A DNA stretch of 64,000 nt, taken from Liquidambar formosana (lineage: Eukaryota; Streptophyta; Magnoliopsida; Saxifragales; Altingiaceae). Position numbers and translations under genes: made by a program. Below, piece after piece: positions 1 to 11,366 of the stretch. The notes under the pieces were generated by a model. The model saw nothing but the letters and a program-made list of their open reading frames with translations, did no database searches and was not told where the DNA came from. The stretch lies in the NCBI GenBank assembly GCA_039720395.1, contig CM077833.1, positions 22,466,271 to 22,530,270 of the forward strand, given 5' to 3'. Numbering within the stretch: the first letter of the stretch is position 1; the number at the start of each line of letters is the position of its first letter.

Positions 1-488
1 GTTCTTCTCCATGCTTGCATCAGCATCATTGTGTTATGACAGATTCCTGATGTTGATCTCAAATTGCTTGATGGCTACTCTGATGCAACTGCATAATGTC
101 CATTAATTAAGTAATGAATCCTTTTTCCCTTTTGGGGTGTACAATTAGTTCATCCCCTATAGTCTGAAGCAAGAACCCTCAAAACTAGATAATGCCCCTC
201 CACTAATTGTGGTTACAATTTGCTCAACATTTCCTCATTTAGATGAGTCGGGCAATGCAAGTTATCTTCTTGTTTTACGTGAGAAATGCTTCTTGAAGGA
301 GAGTGTTTTGCACTCTCTTAATCAAAAGCATTGTTTCCTACACAAGCGAGTCTGGATTTGATGCTATCCACATCCAAGGGTTGTCAGTCGTACTGTATTC
401 AACTTTGCACAGCATCAAATCCGAACTCCATAGAAACTGGTACTTGTGCTTGAATCAAGTAACTAATTTGTGTGTCTAATAATGGTAG
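1..488 (+). other. Partial intron of nitrate reductase gene
   Basis: The sequence is AT-rich and noncoding and ends with an AG acceptor at 487-488, just before the nitrate reductase exon. I see none of the upstream molybdenum-cofactor exon sequence here, so the earlier exons lie outside the window. Confidence 0.7.
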
Positions 489-3400
489 GAGGTGGAAACA
501 AAGTGACAAGGGTGGAGGTGACGGTGGATGGAGGAGAGACCTGGAAGGTGTGCACATTGGACCAGCCGGAGAAGCCCAACAGATACGGCAGGTACTGGTG
601 CTGGTGCTTCTGGTCGCTGGAGGTGGAGGTGGTGGACCTACTTGGAGCCAAAGAGATTGCGGTTCGAGCCTGGGACGAGACCCTCAATACCCAACCAGAG
701 AAGCTTATCTGGAATCTCATGGTAATGTCCCTATTCCCCAATCGGCTTCCAACGTGTGTCATTAATGTTACCCTTGTGCTTTTTCATAGTTTAATTAATG
801 TGGTCCACTCACTTCCTGTGGTGACTATAAGTTGTGCCACTCCATGCCACACGTTTGGTCAGTGGGAAGGTACCATGGGTCCTCCCTGCCTAACCTAATG
901 AAATCTTGCCTTGCGAAAAGGGTAAAATGGAAATCACATATTGATCCATTCATCAAAAGAGTGGGATTTGCATTTTATTAGGTCACGGATTACAATATGG
1001 GTTAAGAAGTTTGGTCATATAGTATTCGGAAAAGAATTACTAATTCACCTGACAAATCAGGTGAAAGTTATATACACATATTTATTATTTTTAAATACGA
1101 ATGAGATAATAACATTATACTTAATCTTTAGAATTAAGACACACGGACAAATGATTTTAAATATTTTTTTTATACACATGTGTTCGTATGTCTACGTGAA
1201 CATCATTTGTCATTATAAAATATGACGACCGAGTTTCACAAAAGCATTTTTTTTTTTTTTATGCTATTTCTTTTTTCTTTCTTTTTGACCATAATTGAGC
1301 AGCTTTATACCTAACCTGATCACGAGGGCTTCTAGCTACCGCTACTTTAATGCGGTTGAATTGCCAATTTCCTTAGAGGCCTATTTTGTTTTGACCTAAT
1401 TGTTAAAACATTTTCTGAACAGAATACATTATTTCAAGGCAAGGAGCCAAGGAGCTATTTATTTCCCCATACTTAGAGACAAGACGTGATAAATTTTCAC
1501 AATACTTCGTAATAATGTGTCCGTCAATTCAACATAAAAGAAGCTTTCACGTTCTTCAAGAAGTATGCTTGAGGTGATCGAAAAGAAAAATGCATTATGA
1601 TAAAACACTTAAAAGGACCCTCTGGCCCCTGGCATCCAAGTTCACAAATGTTAGAAAGGTCCATGTAGGATTATCAAAAACAGTAGAGCTATCCTCTAAG
1701 TCAAGCCCTTTCTTGGCCAACCCTTCAGCACATTGGATGGTTTTCCCTGTTGGCTGTAGCAGCGCACAGAATTAATGCACGAAGTTGGTGAAGAACATAT
1801 AGTAAGATTTAAATGGCAGAAAAAGATTCATACAGTTGCTAAAGTCAACATAAACGAAGCTTTAAAATTCTCTTCTGCCGCTTTGTATTTAATATGGTAC
1901 AAATTTTTTATTTTATTTTTTATTTTGGGGGGCGTGCCCAGTCAACATTGAATGCTAAGCTCACCATATTCGAGTTTTATTTTTATTTTTAAATTTTTAA
2001 GGGCATCACAAATGAAAATATCATATACTCCGAGGCAGTATGCTTCCACAGTCCACACGTGCTCAGTCCAAATTTTTTATGCTGTTGGTTCAAAGGAAGT
2101 TTTTTCACACCAATTAGTTAAGAAGAATATACGCGAAAACACAATACGGTTATGATATAATATCGATTTGTTAATACTATAAATCTTTAAAATTTAAGAT
2201 AAAACATGATAGAAATATGACATTATTAAATATATTTATTTTTAAACACAGTGATATTATTTCACGTATAATCACATACATCTTTTTATTTTTGAAAAAA
2301 AAAATAAAAAGTGCATATTTTATGTTGTTTTTAAAAATATTAGATGTACGTGTTTGTTTATGGAGAAAATAGATCAAGAAACAAAAAAAAAAAGACAAAT
2401 CGATCAAGAAGTGTTATATTAAAGTGTGTCGTGTCTCACGCAGCTGGCACAACAAAGATTGAGAAATGCCCATGCTCGATCCTTAGCAAGTTAGAAACCA
2501 AACATTGTCTTTATTTCAATCATCTATAGATAATTGTTGGAAACTTCGGATAATTCGATGGGTTTTGAATAAAGTGACCGAATCCACTAATTTTCTCTTG
2601 TGGTGCAACGTGCAGGGAATGATGAACAATTGCTGGTTTCGCGTAAAAATAAACATCTGCAGGACCCAGAAAGGTGAGATCGGAATCGTTTTCGAGCACC
2701 CGACTCAACCCGCAAACCAACCCGGTGGGTGGATGAGCAAGGAAAAAAACCCAGAGAAATCATCAGAAACCAACCAAACCCAAAAGAAGACCGTCTCATC
2801 ACCCTTCAATAAAACCCCCTCGAAGACATTCTCCCTATCCGAGGTCAAAAAACATAACTCGGCCGACTCAGCTTGGATCATCGTCCACGGCCAAGTCTAC
2901 GATTGCACTCCCTTCCTCAAAGACCACCCTGGCGGCGCTGACAGTATCCTCATCAATGCTGGCACTGACAGCACCGAAGAGTTCGACGCCATCCACTCGG
3001 ACAAAGCGAAGAAGATGCTCGAGGACTACCGAATTGGTGAGTTGATAATGGACTCGTCCACACCGTCACCCAGTGACTCAGTCCACGGCGTTGCACCCAT
3101 CAAGGAAATTGCACCATTAAGAAGTGTTGCACTTGTCCCACGTGAGAAAATCCCATGCAAGCTCGTGTCAAAAACCTCAGTCTCACACAACGTTCGCATT
3201 TTTAGATTTGCATTACCTCTGAATGATCAAATTTTAGGATTACCAGTAGGGAAGCACATCTTTTTGTGTGCTACAATTGAAGAAAAATTGTGCATGCGAG
3301 CTTATACGCCTACGTCGGCCGTCGATGCAGTGGGGTACTTTGATCTAGCGATCAAGATTTATTTCAAGGGTGTCGATCCAAAATTCCCTAAAGGTGGGGT

Positions 3401-3914
3401 AATGTCACAGTACCTTGACTCACTCCCAATTGGGTCCATATTGGACGTAAAGGGTCCTTTGGGTCACATAGAATACACTGGCCGTGGTAATTTTATTGTG
3501 CAAGGGAAAAACAAGTTTGCCAAGAAGCTAGCCATGATTGCTGGTGGGACAGGCATCACACCCATATATCAGGTGATTCAAGCTATATTGAATGATCCAG
3601 AGGATGATACAGAGATGTATTTGGTGTATGCGAATCGTAGTGAAGACGATATATTGCTAAGGGAAGAGATTGATGCATGGGCTGAGAAGCGTGAGAAGTT
3701 GAAGGTGTGGTATGTGGTGGGAGTGACATTGAGGGAAGGGTGGAAATACAGTGTGGGGCGGATCACGGAGAGTATTCTGAGGAAGCACATGCCGGATGCA
3801 TCGGACGATACTCTGGCATTGGCGTGTGGACCGCCGCTGATGATTCAGTCAGCGGTGCAGCCGTACTTGGGGAAGATGGGCTATGATGTGAAGAATTCGT
3901 TGTTGGTATTTTAA
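489..3914 (+). CDS. NIA: Nitrate reductase [NAD(P)H], 3' part (two last exons)
   Basis: Nitrate reductase reduces nitrate to nitrite in the cytosol, passing electrons from NAD(P)H through FAD and heme to the molybdenum cofactor. Two exons are present: 489-721 and 2616-3914, joined by a 1.9 kb intron, with reading frame kept across GT/AG sites. The first exon encodes the end of the Mo-cofactor dimerisation domain ([44 protein letters not shown]). The second holds the hinge with a KTVSSP site, the cytochrome b5 domain with heme ligands in DHPGG and HSDKAKK, then the FAD domain (RAYTPTS) and NADH domain (GGTGITP, then CGPPLMI with the conserved Cys), ending in LLVF as in the family. About 509 of roughly 900 residues are in the window; the N-terminal half lies upstream. 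The CGPP motif is followed by Leu where most plant enzymes have a third Pro. The frame is intact. Confidence 0.96.
722..2615 (+). other. Long intron of nitrate reductase
   Basis: The intron starts GTAATG directly after the ATG codon at 719-721 and ends TGCAG at 2611-2615. It is AT-rich with homopolymer T and A runs (for example near 1245-1260 and 2296-2305). I see no gene in it. At 1,894 bp it is long for this gene family, where introns are often a few hundred bases. Confidence 0.85.
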
Positions 3915-4575
3915 AGGAGCAATTGAGGGAGGGAGGGTTTGAGAGTGATGAAACTGAGGTTGTATATACAATCGTTCCCTGTATTTTTTGTTCATCACCT
4001 TTTTTTTTCTTTTCTTTTTTTTTTCGAAAGGGAAGTACAGTTGCGGGAACCTGTATTTTTCAAATAAGAAATCAGCATCGTCACCAAATTGAACAGAAAA
4101 TGATCTTCCCGTCTTCAAAATTACGCAGAATAATAGTGGTTAAAGAATTAACCAAGGACAGCAGTAAGCTAAGCACACAAAAGAACCAACACCTTCCAAC
4201 ATTATGAAGGGCACATTTGTTTTCTTAAAATCTAGGTGAATCAAAATGGAATGGAATGAGATTTCAATAGTTACCGGTTTTGTTCACCATTGAAATCTTA
4301 TTTCATTCTGATTCCCTCTAGTTCCATCCAAACAAATTAAACAAGTCAGGGTGATGAAAGCACCTATTCAACTTTTGGGTATGAACAAAATCTTAAATAA
4401 AAAAACTTAGTTAGTAAATTCCTCATTATCTCTACTCATCTTCTACCACTTGTCCAAATAATTAACAAGAACCAATGTGTCCAAATAAGCAACACACTTT
4501 GTTGAAAAATAAAGAGAGAACTAACATGACAAATTTAGCACAAGGGTGAGTTATTGTTATTTTTAACACACCATT
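3915..4575. other. 3' flank of nitrate reductase with a fold-back repeat
   Basis: No gene is seen. At about 4235-4320 an imperfect inverted repeat pairs GGAATGAGATTTCAAT with ATTGAAATCTTATTTC a short distance downstream. It lies between ACATTTGTTTTC near 4211 and CCAAACAAATTA near 4330, which is the look of a small MITE-like fold-back element. No clear target duplication was found. Confidence 0.45.
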
Positions 4576-4648
4576 GGAGTAGCTCAACTTATGCTAAATA
4601 CTATAACATAGCAATAGCACATATTATAACTCACCACTAAAGATGCTC
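4576..4648. repeat. 73-bp mini-MITE (copy 1)
   Basis: A short element ends in GATGCTC followed by TTA and matches a 74-bp copy at 41183-41256 over most of its length (shared blocks such as TATGCTAAAT/TGTGCTAAAT and CTCACCAC). The left terminus is mutated relative to the second copy, so the left border is less sure. Confidence 0.5.
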
Positions 4649-4679
4649 TTAAAGAAATTAGGAAAGCGGTGGGAAAAGA

Positions 4680-5420
4680 GGATTTAACAAGTGTGACAAA
4701 TTAGCTGAAAAAGACTTTGGCTCTGCTGCGGCACACCTGACACCGCCTTTTATGGTGAGCCAAAGCAACCTGCAGCCTTGGCCTTGTTGCCTGGGGCATG
4801 GAAAGGCCAACTTAATTTCCACACCCAATTCCATATTGGCCCCTTCTTCTCATCGTTTTTATTCCATTTCCCAGGCCACCATACTCTATTCTTTTCTTGT
4901 TTTCGCATTAACTACGTTATATTTAACAATTTTAAGAACAGACGGAGCATAAAAGATTGTTGATGTGGCAACGTATAATGACAACTTGATTTGTTTGGAA
5001 TTTTCTGAGCTGCACACTGGATAGGACTGGACGAGAGCAGATTCGAGAGGAGCCTAACCCTATAAAATAAAGCTGATTTCTTTACTGTGCAATTAAACCA
5101 AATGAATGATATGGCCATAGATTTGGAATTATGGCCAAATTCAGGAAGTATTATTTTTTTTATTTGGTAAAGTAGCATGTTAGTTGTAGGGTTTCTTCAT
5201 CAAGTACTACAATATTAAAGTCCATACAACTTGGAAATGGCTCCAAAAACATTGGATGGAAGGATCAATCATAAAGAATGCATTCACCGATGTCTTGTAG
5301 CAAATACAAAGTGCTTAAGCCGGCACTCTCCCCGTAGCTGTGATTAGCTGTCTGATTAATTAATAACCTTCATTTGTTTATGTTAGTTAAAAACTAGCAA
5401 ATTGCTGTTAAGCCTAACAA
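4680..5420. repeat. Local repeat family, copy A (long copy)
   Basis: The core at about 4746-4812 contains CCTTTTATGGTGAGCCAAA and, downstream, GGAAAGGCCAACTTAATTTC. The same order recurs in diverged form at 6100-6330, 7940-8060, 8465-8620 and 8750-8960. Copy A and the 8750-10050 copy also share later blocks, including AATAAAGCTGAWTTC, GGCTCCAAARAYATTGG and CAAATACAARGTGCTTAAG, so they are ancient duplicates of a longer segment. No convincing coding frame is present. Confidence 0.65.
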
Positions 5421-5760
5421 CAATAAAACACATCCAATTGGGTTTTGGGATAGCCCATCCCCTCTTCTCATATCTTCTCTCCAAAACAAACATGAATGTC
5501 AATTAACTTTGGGATAGACCCTAGATCTCTCTAAAACAGGTGGAGAGCACTAACCACTTATTAGTTGGGGCATTTTTTTGGATTTGTAATAATTATGCAT
5601 AACGGCCGGGTTTGATTGGCGAGGTACAATCTGAGTAGCTTGCCAAAATGGCAATTAATATGAAGGAAACATCTGGCCCATCGCTTACCAGCCTTACCAA
5701 TTAACTGAACATTTTGCAACATTGATCACTTTAATTATCTTCTTTGAAGAAGTTTCAAAC

Positions 5761-5901
5761 TATTTTTTTTTTTTTTTTGGCCAAACGATAAGAGAACACA
5801 TACCTATACAAGCACCCACGTGGAGTCGAATCCAAAACCTCCGCAAATTCCACACCCCTTTTCTAAGATGGTACATACCATTAGACCCAAAGACAATTGA
5901 C
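5761..5901 (-). mobile_element. tRNA-derived SINE-like element (minus strand)
   Basis: A T16 run at 5763-5778 (a poly-A tail on the minus strand) is followed by a block whose reverse complement has an A-box-like TCTAATGGTATG and a B-box-like GGATTCGACTCC. A related copy sits at 29881-30040. Flanks AAGAAGTTTCA (left) and AAGAAGTTCCA (right) look like a mutated target-site duplication. The family is not named here. Confidence 0.6.
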
Positions 5902-6099
5902 AAAGAAGTTCCATACTTGGAACTCTCTTTTCCTCTCCTTTTCCTCTCTTTGCATTTTTTATTTGCTTGGCTTGACTCTTGAGACATAATTTTGTTATTT
6001 GGAACCGTAATTGCTATTTTTGAATAGAATGATGATAATATCTCTAGCTCCCCTCGTACTTAACCCCAACAATCTAAGCAAGCTGTGGGGCAGGATCTC

Positions 6100-6330
6100 G
6101 CTTATGGGTTAATCAAATGAGACGGATTGGTCTCAGTAGAGACTTTGCCAATGGAAAGCAAACCCACGCCTTTTATGCGAAGCCAAAACGACCTGGCTTA
6201 ATTGTGTCCACGGAAAGGCCACCTAACTTTGTTTCAGCCGCACCCAACTACACGGCTCTCTCGTCATTGTTTTTTGGGGCATTTGGCCTCAAGTCCAAAT
6301 TGGTGGACTTGTACAGCAACAGGTCCCTTT
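6100..6330. repeat. Local repeat family, copy C
   Basis: A diverged copy holding CACGCCTTTTATGCGAAGCC, then GGAAAGGCCACCTAACTTTG and TTTCAGCCGCACC. Its downstream part matches the 8750-8960 copy (GGCCACCTAACATTGTTTCAG) better than copy A. Short open frames here are not convincing genes. Confidence 0.55.
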
Positions 6331-7939
6331 AGTAAAACATATCCAGCCGTAGGTACACTAAAACAGAGGATGACCAAAAAGCCCCTCTGATATAACACAT
6401 ATCACCCAAAAATCTCCAAAAGCTCATTCCCATAAAACGCAAGACCAACATTAACTCACGAGATCCCCCCATAAAATCTTCATTCCTTCACTAGTGATTC
6501 TGCAATTCAGACGGAGAGGAAAACAGTGGAGTTTCAAGCAACCAGGTCGTGTAGCTATTTGAGCATTGTATCAAAAGGGTTTCGTCTCATAAAAAAACAA
6601 GAATCAATGGCCCAAAAGCATAAGATTTCACCTTTATCTTCTGGTTGTGTTCGTGGATTCACGATTTTGTTTGATTTGTTTTGAAAGGGCAACAAATATC
6701 TTGTCCGTGTAACTAAAACTAGGGGCTTTTTTACTTTCATTGATGTAATGGATCATGGGTTTGATTTAGGCTTAATCAAAAATGGGGATTTTGACACCAT
6801 AAGTGTGGCTTAAGAAATTAAATCTCTGAACATTAGGGCTTTTGGAATTTAGTTACAAGCAATTAGTTTTATGTTGGCAGTAACAGAGGAAGTTCATGTA
6901 ACTAATTGCATGTGTTTCTTCCATATTTGTACTCCTGGGATGTCGGTATGTATGGAATGTGATTTCAAAAAGAGATTTATGTTTGTTACATGCTTGTCAA
7001 AATGTTTGTATTTGTAATAATGTGCAATATTTATGTAACTAATTATATTTAATGGAGCATGTGGTTTTGAATGGAATGTGGGTTTCATGTAACTAAATAG
7101 ATTTGTTATAGGTATTGAACGGAAGGTTGGGGGGGAGGGGTCACCGGGGGGGAAGGGGAACAGTTACATAGATCTGTAATGAGGGAGGGAAATCCGGCGA
7201 CCGTGAGAAGAATCTCTATATTTGCTTACCATATTTGATAAACAACGACATAACAGGAAATCGTGTGAAGATTTCTATATTTGCTCACCATATATGTGGA
7301 AAAAGGGCATAACAGGAAATCGTGTGAAAATGATCCCCAAATACTACTCTGAACGTGGTCGTTTTGTTGTGGGTGTGGACTTGAAGCTGCAATAGAAACA
7401 AGTGTGGACTCTTGGCTGTAAGTTTATGCCAAAAGTATACTGTGGGCTAATTTCCCCTTGTTTTTATTTCGTTTCTCTCGCATTGTATTCCTTACAATGT
7501 GATCCAACCAAACGGTCCATGTCACATCATTGAATATAGGTGCAATCTAGTATATTCCTAAATATATAAATATATACATATATTTTGCATATATGTATTA
7601 GTAATGTATAATCACAATCATACCTGGTGTGTAAAAAACTTTGAAAGTTACTTCTAAATGTTGAGACAGTAAGAAATTCTTATTACCTCAACTTTTAAAA
7701 ATAACTATTAAAATTTTACACTCTAAAAAACTATTAAAAATTTTCATTTTTTTACTTTAAAAAAAAAAAAAAAAAAACATAGAAAGTAAAAACCTATGCA
7801 AACAGACCCTTAATCTATAAATTCGATTTTTTTATAAAAAAAAAATCCTAGAAATAATCTTCGTATTAGATTGACTGAAAATTTTCCATTGGATAACATT
7901 TTCAACTTGTCCACGGGGAAGGGTTGAACCGTTGAAGAG
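6331..7939. other. Intergenic, no gene seen
   Basis: AT-rich DNA with short G-rich patches near 7127-7165, a direct repeat of about 70 bp (around 7195-7255 and 7256-7325, sharing ATAACAGGAAATCGTGTGAA), and poly-A at 7757-7777. No coding frame is convincing. Confidence 0.6.
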
Positions 7940-8060
7940 GTTAATCGGGTAAGACAAATTAGTCTAACAATCCTTGGCCTCCCCTACATGTGAGAGTTGC
8001 CTTTTACGGTGAGCCAAACAACCTTGTTGCTTGGGGCTTGGAAAGGCCAAGTTGCATGCA
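7940..8060. repeat. Local repeat family, copy D
   Basis: Contains GACAAATTAGTCTAAC, then CCTTTTACGGTGAGCCAAAC and CTTGGGGCTTGGAAAGGCC, the three blocks that define the family at 4.7-8.9 kb. It is shorter than copies A and B. Confidence 0.6.
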
Positions 8061-8464
8061 CATGTATTGGAAATATCAAGATGAGACGTTTCTAGAAATC
8101 TATTGTAAAGATGTACACTCATAAAAAGTGAAGAGCACAACCCATGATTCCAAGTATAATATTCCAATCAAATAAGATTTCGATTAGTCACTCTGAATTT
8201 TGTAAGAAACCACCCTCAACTGCAAGTGTCATTAAAATAAAATAATAATAAAAAAATCTCTCCTAGACTAATGAGATTTTCCAATTTCAAGAGTAACACT
8301 ACTCTACCCTATCCCAACTCACTCCTCTTGAGTCTTAAGACTGGTGGAAGCATCTTTTCAATATCTGATTATGTGTATGTAATCAACTAATCCACCCCAC
8401 CTTATTGCTATTCCTACAAACAAAAAACGTGATTAAGAGATAAGAATTATTTTAAATTGAACAA

Positions 8465-8620
8465 ATTAGGGCAAGTGACTTTTGCCCTCCACCGCATCCA
8501 TGAGGTAGGGGGCACAAAATCCACCTTTCAAGGTAAAGCCAAAACAGCTTTGCCGCTTGGGACATGGAAAGGCCACTAGTTTCCATGCCCAATTGCATTG
8601 CCCCTTGTTATTGCATATTT
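8465..8620. repeat. Local repeat family, copy E
   Basis: Contains AAATTAGGGCAAGTGACTTT, a GGTAAAGCC block and CTTGGGACATGGAAAGGCCA, followed by CCATGCCCAATTGCATTG. The last block resembles the copy A downstream part (CACACCCAATTCCATATTGG). Confidence 0.55.
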
Positions 8621-9220
8621 CAAACCTATTTAGACACATGGCGCATCAAAAACAATGTTTCTTGATAGATTAATCCATCCTGTTACTGTCACTACAAACA
8701 AATAAACAAACAAACAAACAAAAAACATTACAAGGAAGAAATGATCAAAATGGATAAATTAGTCTAAGGACTTTTGCGTTCCGCCGCGTCCGATATACAA
8801 ACGGCCACGCCTTTTACGGTGAGCCATAACCACCTTGCTTGACCCCCCGGTGGGCTTCCAGCTTGTTGCTTGGGGCCTGGAAAGGCCACCTAACATTGTT
8901 TCAGCACCAAAGTACTGCATGACCCCTATTGTCATTGATTTTTCTCGCCATATTCAATAAAGCTGAATTCCTACCCACCCAATTAAACCAAACGAATCAT
9001 CTCTTTCATTTTGAGGATGAATGATTAACCCCACCTTTTTTTTTTTTTTTTTTTTTTTTTTGAAATGATAAGCCCTTTTCTCATATAAACAATTTCCTGC
9101 AAACAACAGGGTTCCTTTGCGATATTGGTATTTTTTTAGTTCAATTTCAATTTAACAAGATCCTAGTTAACTCATATTATTTTCACACTACTTATTTGTT
9201 ATAATCTCTATATAAATTCT

Positions 9221-9224
9221 TTTT

Positions 9225-9255
<31 letters not shown>

Positions 9256-9258
9256 GGG
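9221..9258. repeat. Poly-T / poly-G homopolymer tract
   Basis: Fourteen or more T residues are followed directly by 24 G residues (9235-9258). Such a G run could form intramolecular G-quadruplexes, and its exact length is likely uncertain in any assembly. No function can be assigned. Confidence 0.85.
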
Positions 9259-9727
9259 CGCTATTGTTTAAACAGTACCCAGGACTGACCGGGCCTCACT
9301 CCATGCAGCTACGTTCCCCTCCTATCTTTATTTATTGGACCTCTGATTTTTAAATTCAGCCATATATAGCTTCAAGCATGTCCAAATTGGATTTAGTTGA
9401 TGAAGTCAGTCTATTAAAAAATGGATGGGTCTCTTTGGACGTCAACGATCATGACCAAACACCTAATCCAAAAATATTTTCCCATCAGTAACATGTAATT
9501 AATGCATTATATTATGTATACATCATCTGCAATAATATTCGATTAAACAAATTAATTAACTATAATTTAATTGGCACAGCATCAAGTGGCATGTTAGTTG
9601 TTAGAGTTTCTTCATTGTGTAATGTAATACCAAAGTCCATAAAACTTGGAAGTGGCTCCAAAGATATTGGGTCAAATGATCAAATCATAAAACCGTGCAA
9701 ACACCGGTATCCTAGAGCAAATACAAG

Positions 9728-9910
9728 AGGGATGCTAGTGGGCGTCGCAGACGGATCTCACTCGATCACTCTTGCCTTTCGCCATGTCAACTCTTAAAAC
9801 ACTTTGCTCTCCTAAAACTCAACCTGTTTTTCAAGAGTGGAAACGTGTCAGTAGGACCTGCTAAAGGGTCCGAGTGAGGGATGCCGGGTATTAGCATCCC
9901 TTCGAAGCTC
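9728..9910. mobile_element. 183-bp insertion with 10-bp target duplication
   Basis: CAAATACAAG occurs at 9718-9727 and again at 9911-9920, flanking this block. Copy A (around 5310) has the empty site with a single CAAATACAAAG. The insert has inverted GGGATGCTA / TAGCATCCC near its ends. A 10-bp duplication suggests a Mutator-like or similar DNA transposon relic; there is no coding capacity. Confidence 0.6.
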
Positions 9911-10050
9911 CAAATACAAGGTGCTTAAGACGATGTACATCTTCTCTCCCAAGCTCTAACCTCTAGGAGTGTATCTAATTAATTACTCCGTAATAATCTT
10001 TGTTTGCTTATGTAATTAGTTGATAATTAGCAAAGTACTAGGGGGTTTAA

Positions 10051-10552
10051 CTTTGTAATAAAATGAACCCACAAGGGTAACACAGATAACAAAGAACCAT
10101 AGATTTGAAGCTGAGAGTCCTAAGTTCGAATCTTCACTCCTTAACTATAAAATTTGGAAAAATATGGTCGAGCCCTTGGATTTTCAGTCATCTTGAATAA
10201 AAGTGCTGAAACTTACCGTGGGCACTATTAGTGCATAGACATATTTTCTAGAGATTAGACCCGGATGAAGCCACCTCCAAATTTTACAATATCTAAATTT
10301 GGACGATTAGATAATTTAAACAATTTGATGCCAATCTCTTAATCAGAAATATGTTAGAAATAATTTTTCATGTTCCCAAGAATTTCCCAAGGGAGAAAAA
10401 AAAAATGGATTAAATCATTGCTGGTTTACTCCGAATTGGGGTATATGCATGAAGCCACTTTCTTGTCCACAAGGAGCGACTGCTGACATGATCTTGCCAC
10501 TGACCCAAATTTTTTCTTCTCTTTTTAGTTCCTTCCTTATGTATGACATTGA
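10051..10552. other. Intergenic, no gene seen
   Basis: AT-rich. A tRNA-like B-box (AAGTTCGAATC near 10122) hints at an old SINE fragment, but I could not place an A-box or a tail. Confidence 0.4.
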
Positions 10553-10786
10553 GGCCATGTTTGTTTAGTTGGAATGGAATGGATGGAATGGAATTACATT
10601 CCAATTCAATCCAATCAACGTGTTTGGATGAGATAATTAAATGGGAATGGAATCAAACATTGGCAGTGAATTATAATGAAATTCATTCCGCAATGTTTAT
10701 TTCAATCTTATTTTATGTCAAACTATTTTGAGCATGGAATTAGATTCCATTCCTAACCATTCCATTCCAAGCAAACAAACATAGCC
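10553..10786. mobile_element. Tourist-like MITE, 234 bp
   Basis: Terminal inverted repeats of about 30 bp begin GGCCATGTTTGTTTAGTTGG and, on the other strand, GGCTATGTTTGTTTGCTTGG. The element is flanked by TGA on both sides (10550-10552 and 10787-10789), a 3-bp duplication of the TNA type expected for PIF/Harbinger-derived elements. A relative is at 39081-39291. No coding frame. Confidence 0.75.
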
Positions 10787-10967
10787 TGATAATCTTTCAG
10801 ATAAGGAAACCTCTTGACTTCTTATCTCATGATGTTTACCAAGATTCCAAGAAGTTTAAAGTCACTCAAACTGACCAAATTACACCATATTACACTAAAC
10901 AATGACAGATTCAGAACTTAATGGCCAAATTACACCACCAATTAGTTGACAATCTGCGGGCAAACAA

Positions 10968-11366
10968 TTGAACGGGAAGGAGGTCATGAATCCCACCAGG
11001 CCACCACCCATGAAATTCTTGCAACTTGGCAAGGGAGTTACCATGATGAATCTTCCAACCCATAAAATTTTCCTGGATGAATTACTAATTAAGAATCATT
11101 TAAGTTCGCATGAGCGCTTGGGATACCGGCCGGTACCCATAATTAGAAGTGAGTTGGAGGCTTCTAAAAGTTTGTTTATCCAAATATTACAGTGCTTCCT
11201 TTGTTTAGTTTCTGAAAGGGTCATACAATTTTCGATAATCACACCATTGGAAGAGATAAGCACCAAAGAAAATAAAACGTTGATGGGTAAGGCAGCGCGG
11301 TCTAAAAGAATTAGCAGTTACCAATCAAGCAAGTTGGCATCCTTCACTGTCTTGGCATTTCTCTAA
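10968..11366 (+). other. Uncharacterised 132-codon open frame
   Basis: An uninterrupted ATG-started frame with no domain I recognise. The N-terminal part is Pro/Met/Lys rich and the middle hydrophobic (LFIQILQCFLCLVSERVIQF). No splice context or homology can be claimed. It may be chance or a decayed gene; listed for completeness only. Confidence 0.15.

Larger units (their letters stand above)
8750..10050. repeat. Local repeat family, copy B (long copy with later insertions)
   Basis: Begins with ATAAATTAGTCTAAGGACTT, carries CCTTTTACGGTGAGCC and GGGGCCTGGAAAGGCCACC, and is collinear with copy A as far as GCTCCAAAGATATTGG and CAAATACAAG...GTGCTTAAG. It is longer than copy A because of extra DNA, including the T/G homopolymer tract at 9221-9258 and the insertion at 9728-9910. 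Confidence 0.6.

Noticed and set aside
10080..10160. tRNA gene or SINE around AAGTTCGAATC
   Set aside because: Only a B-box-like word; no cloverleaf, A-box or tail.
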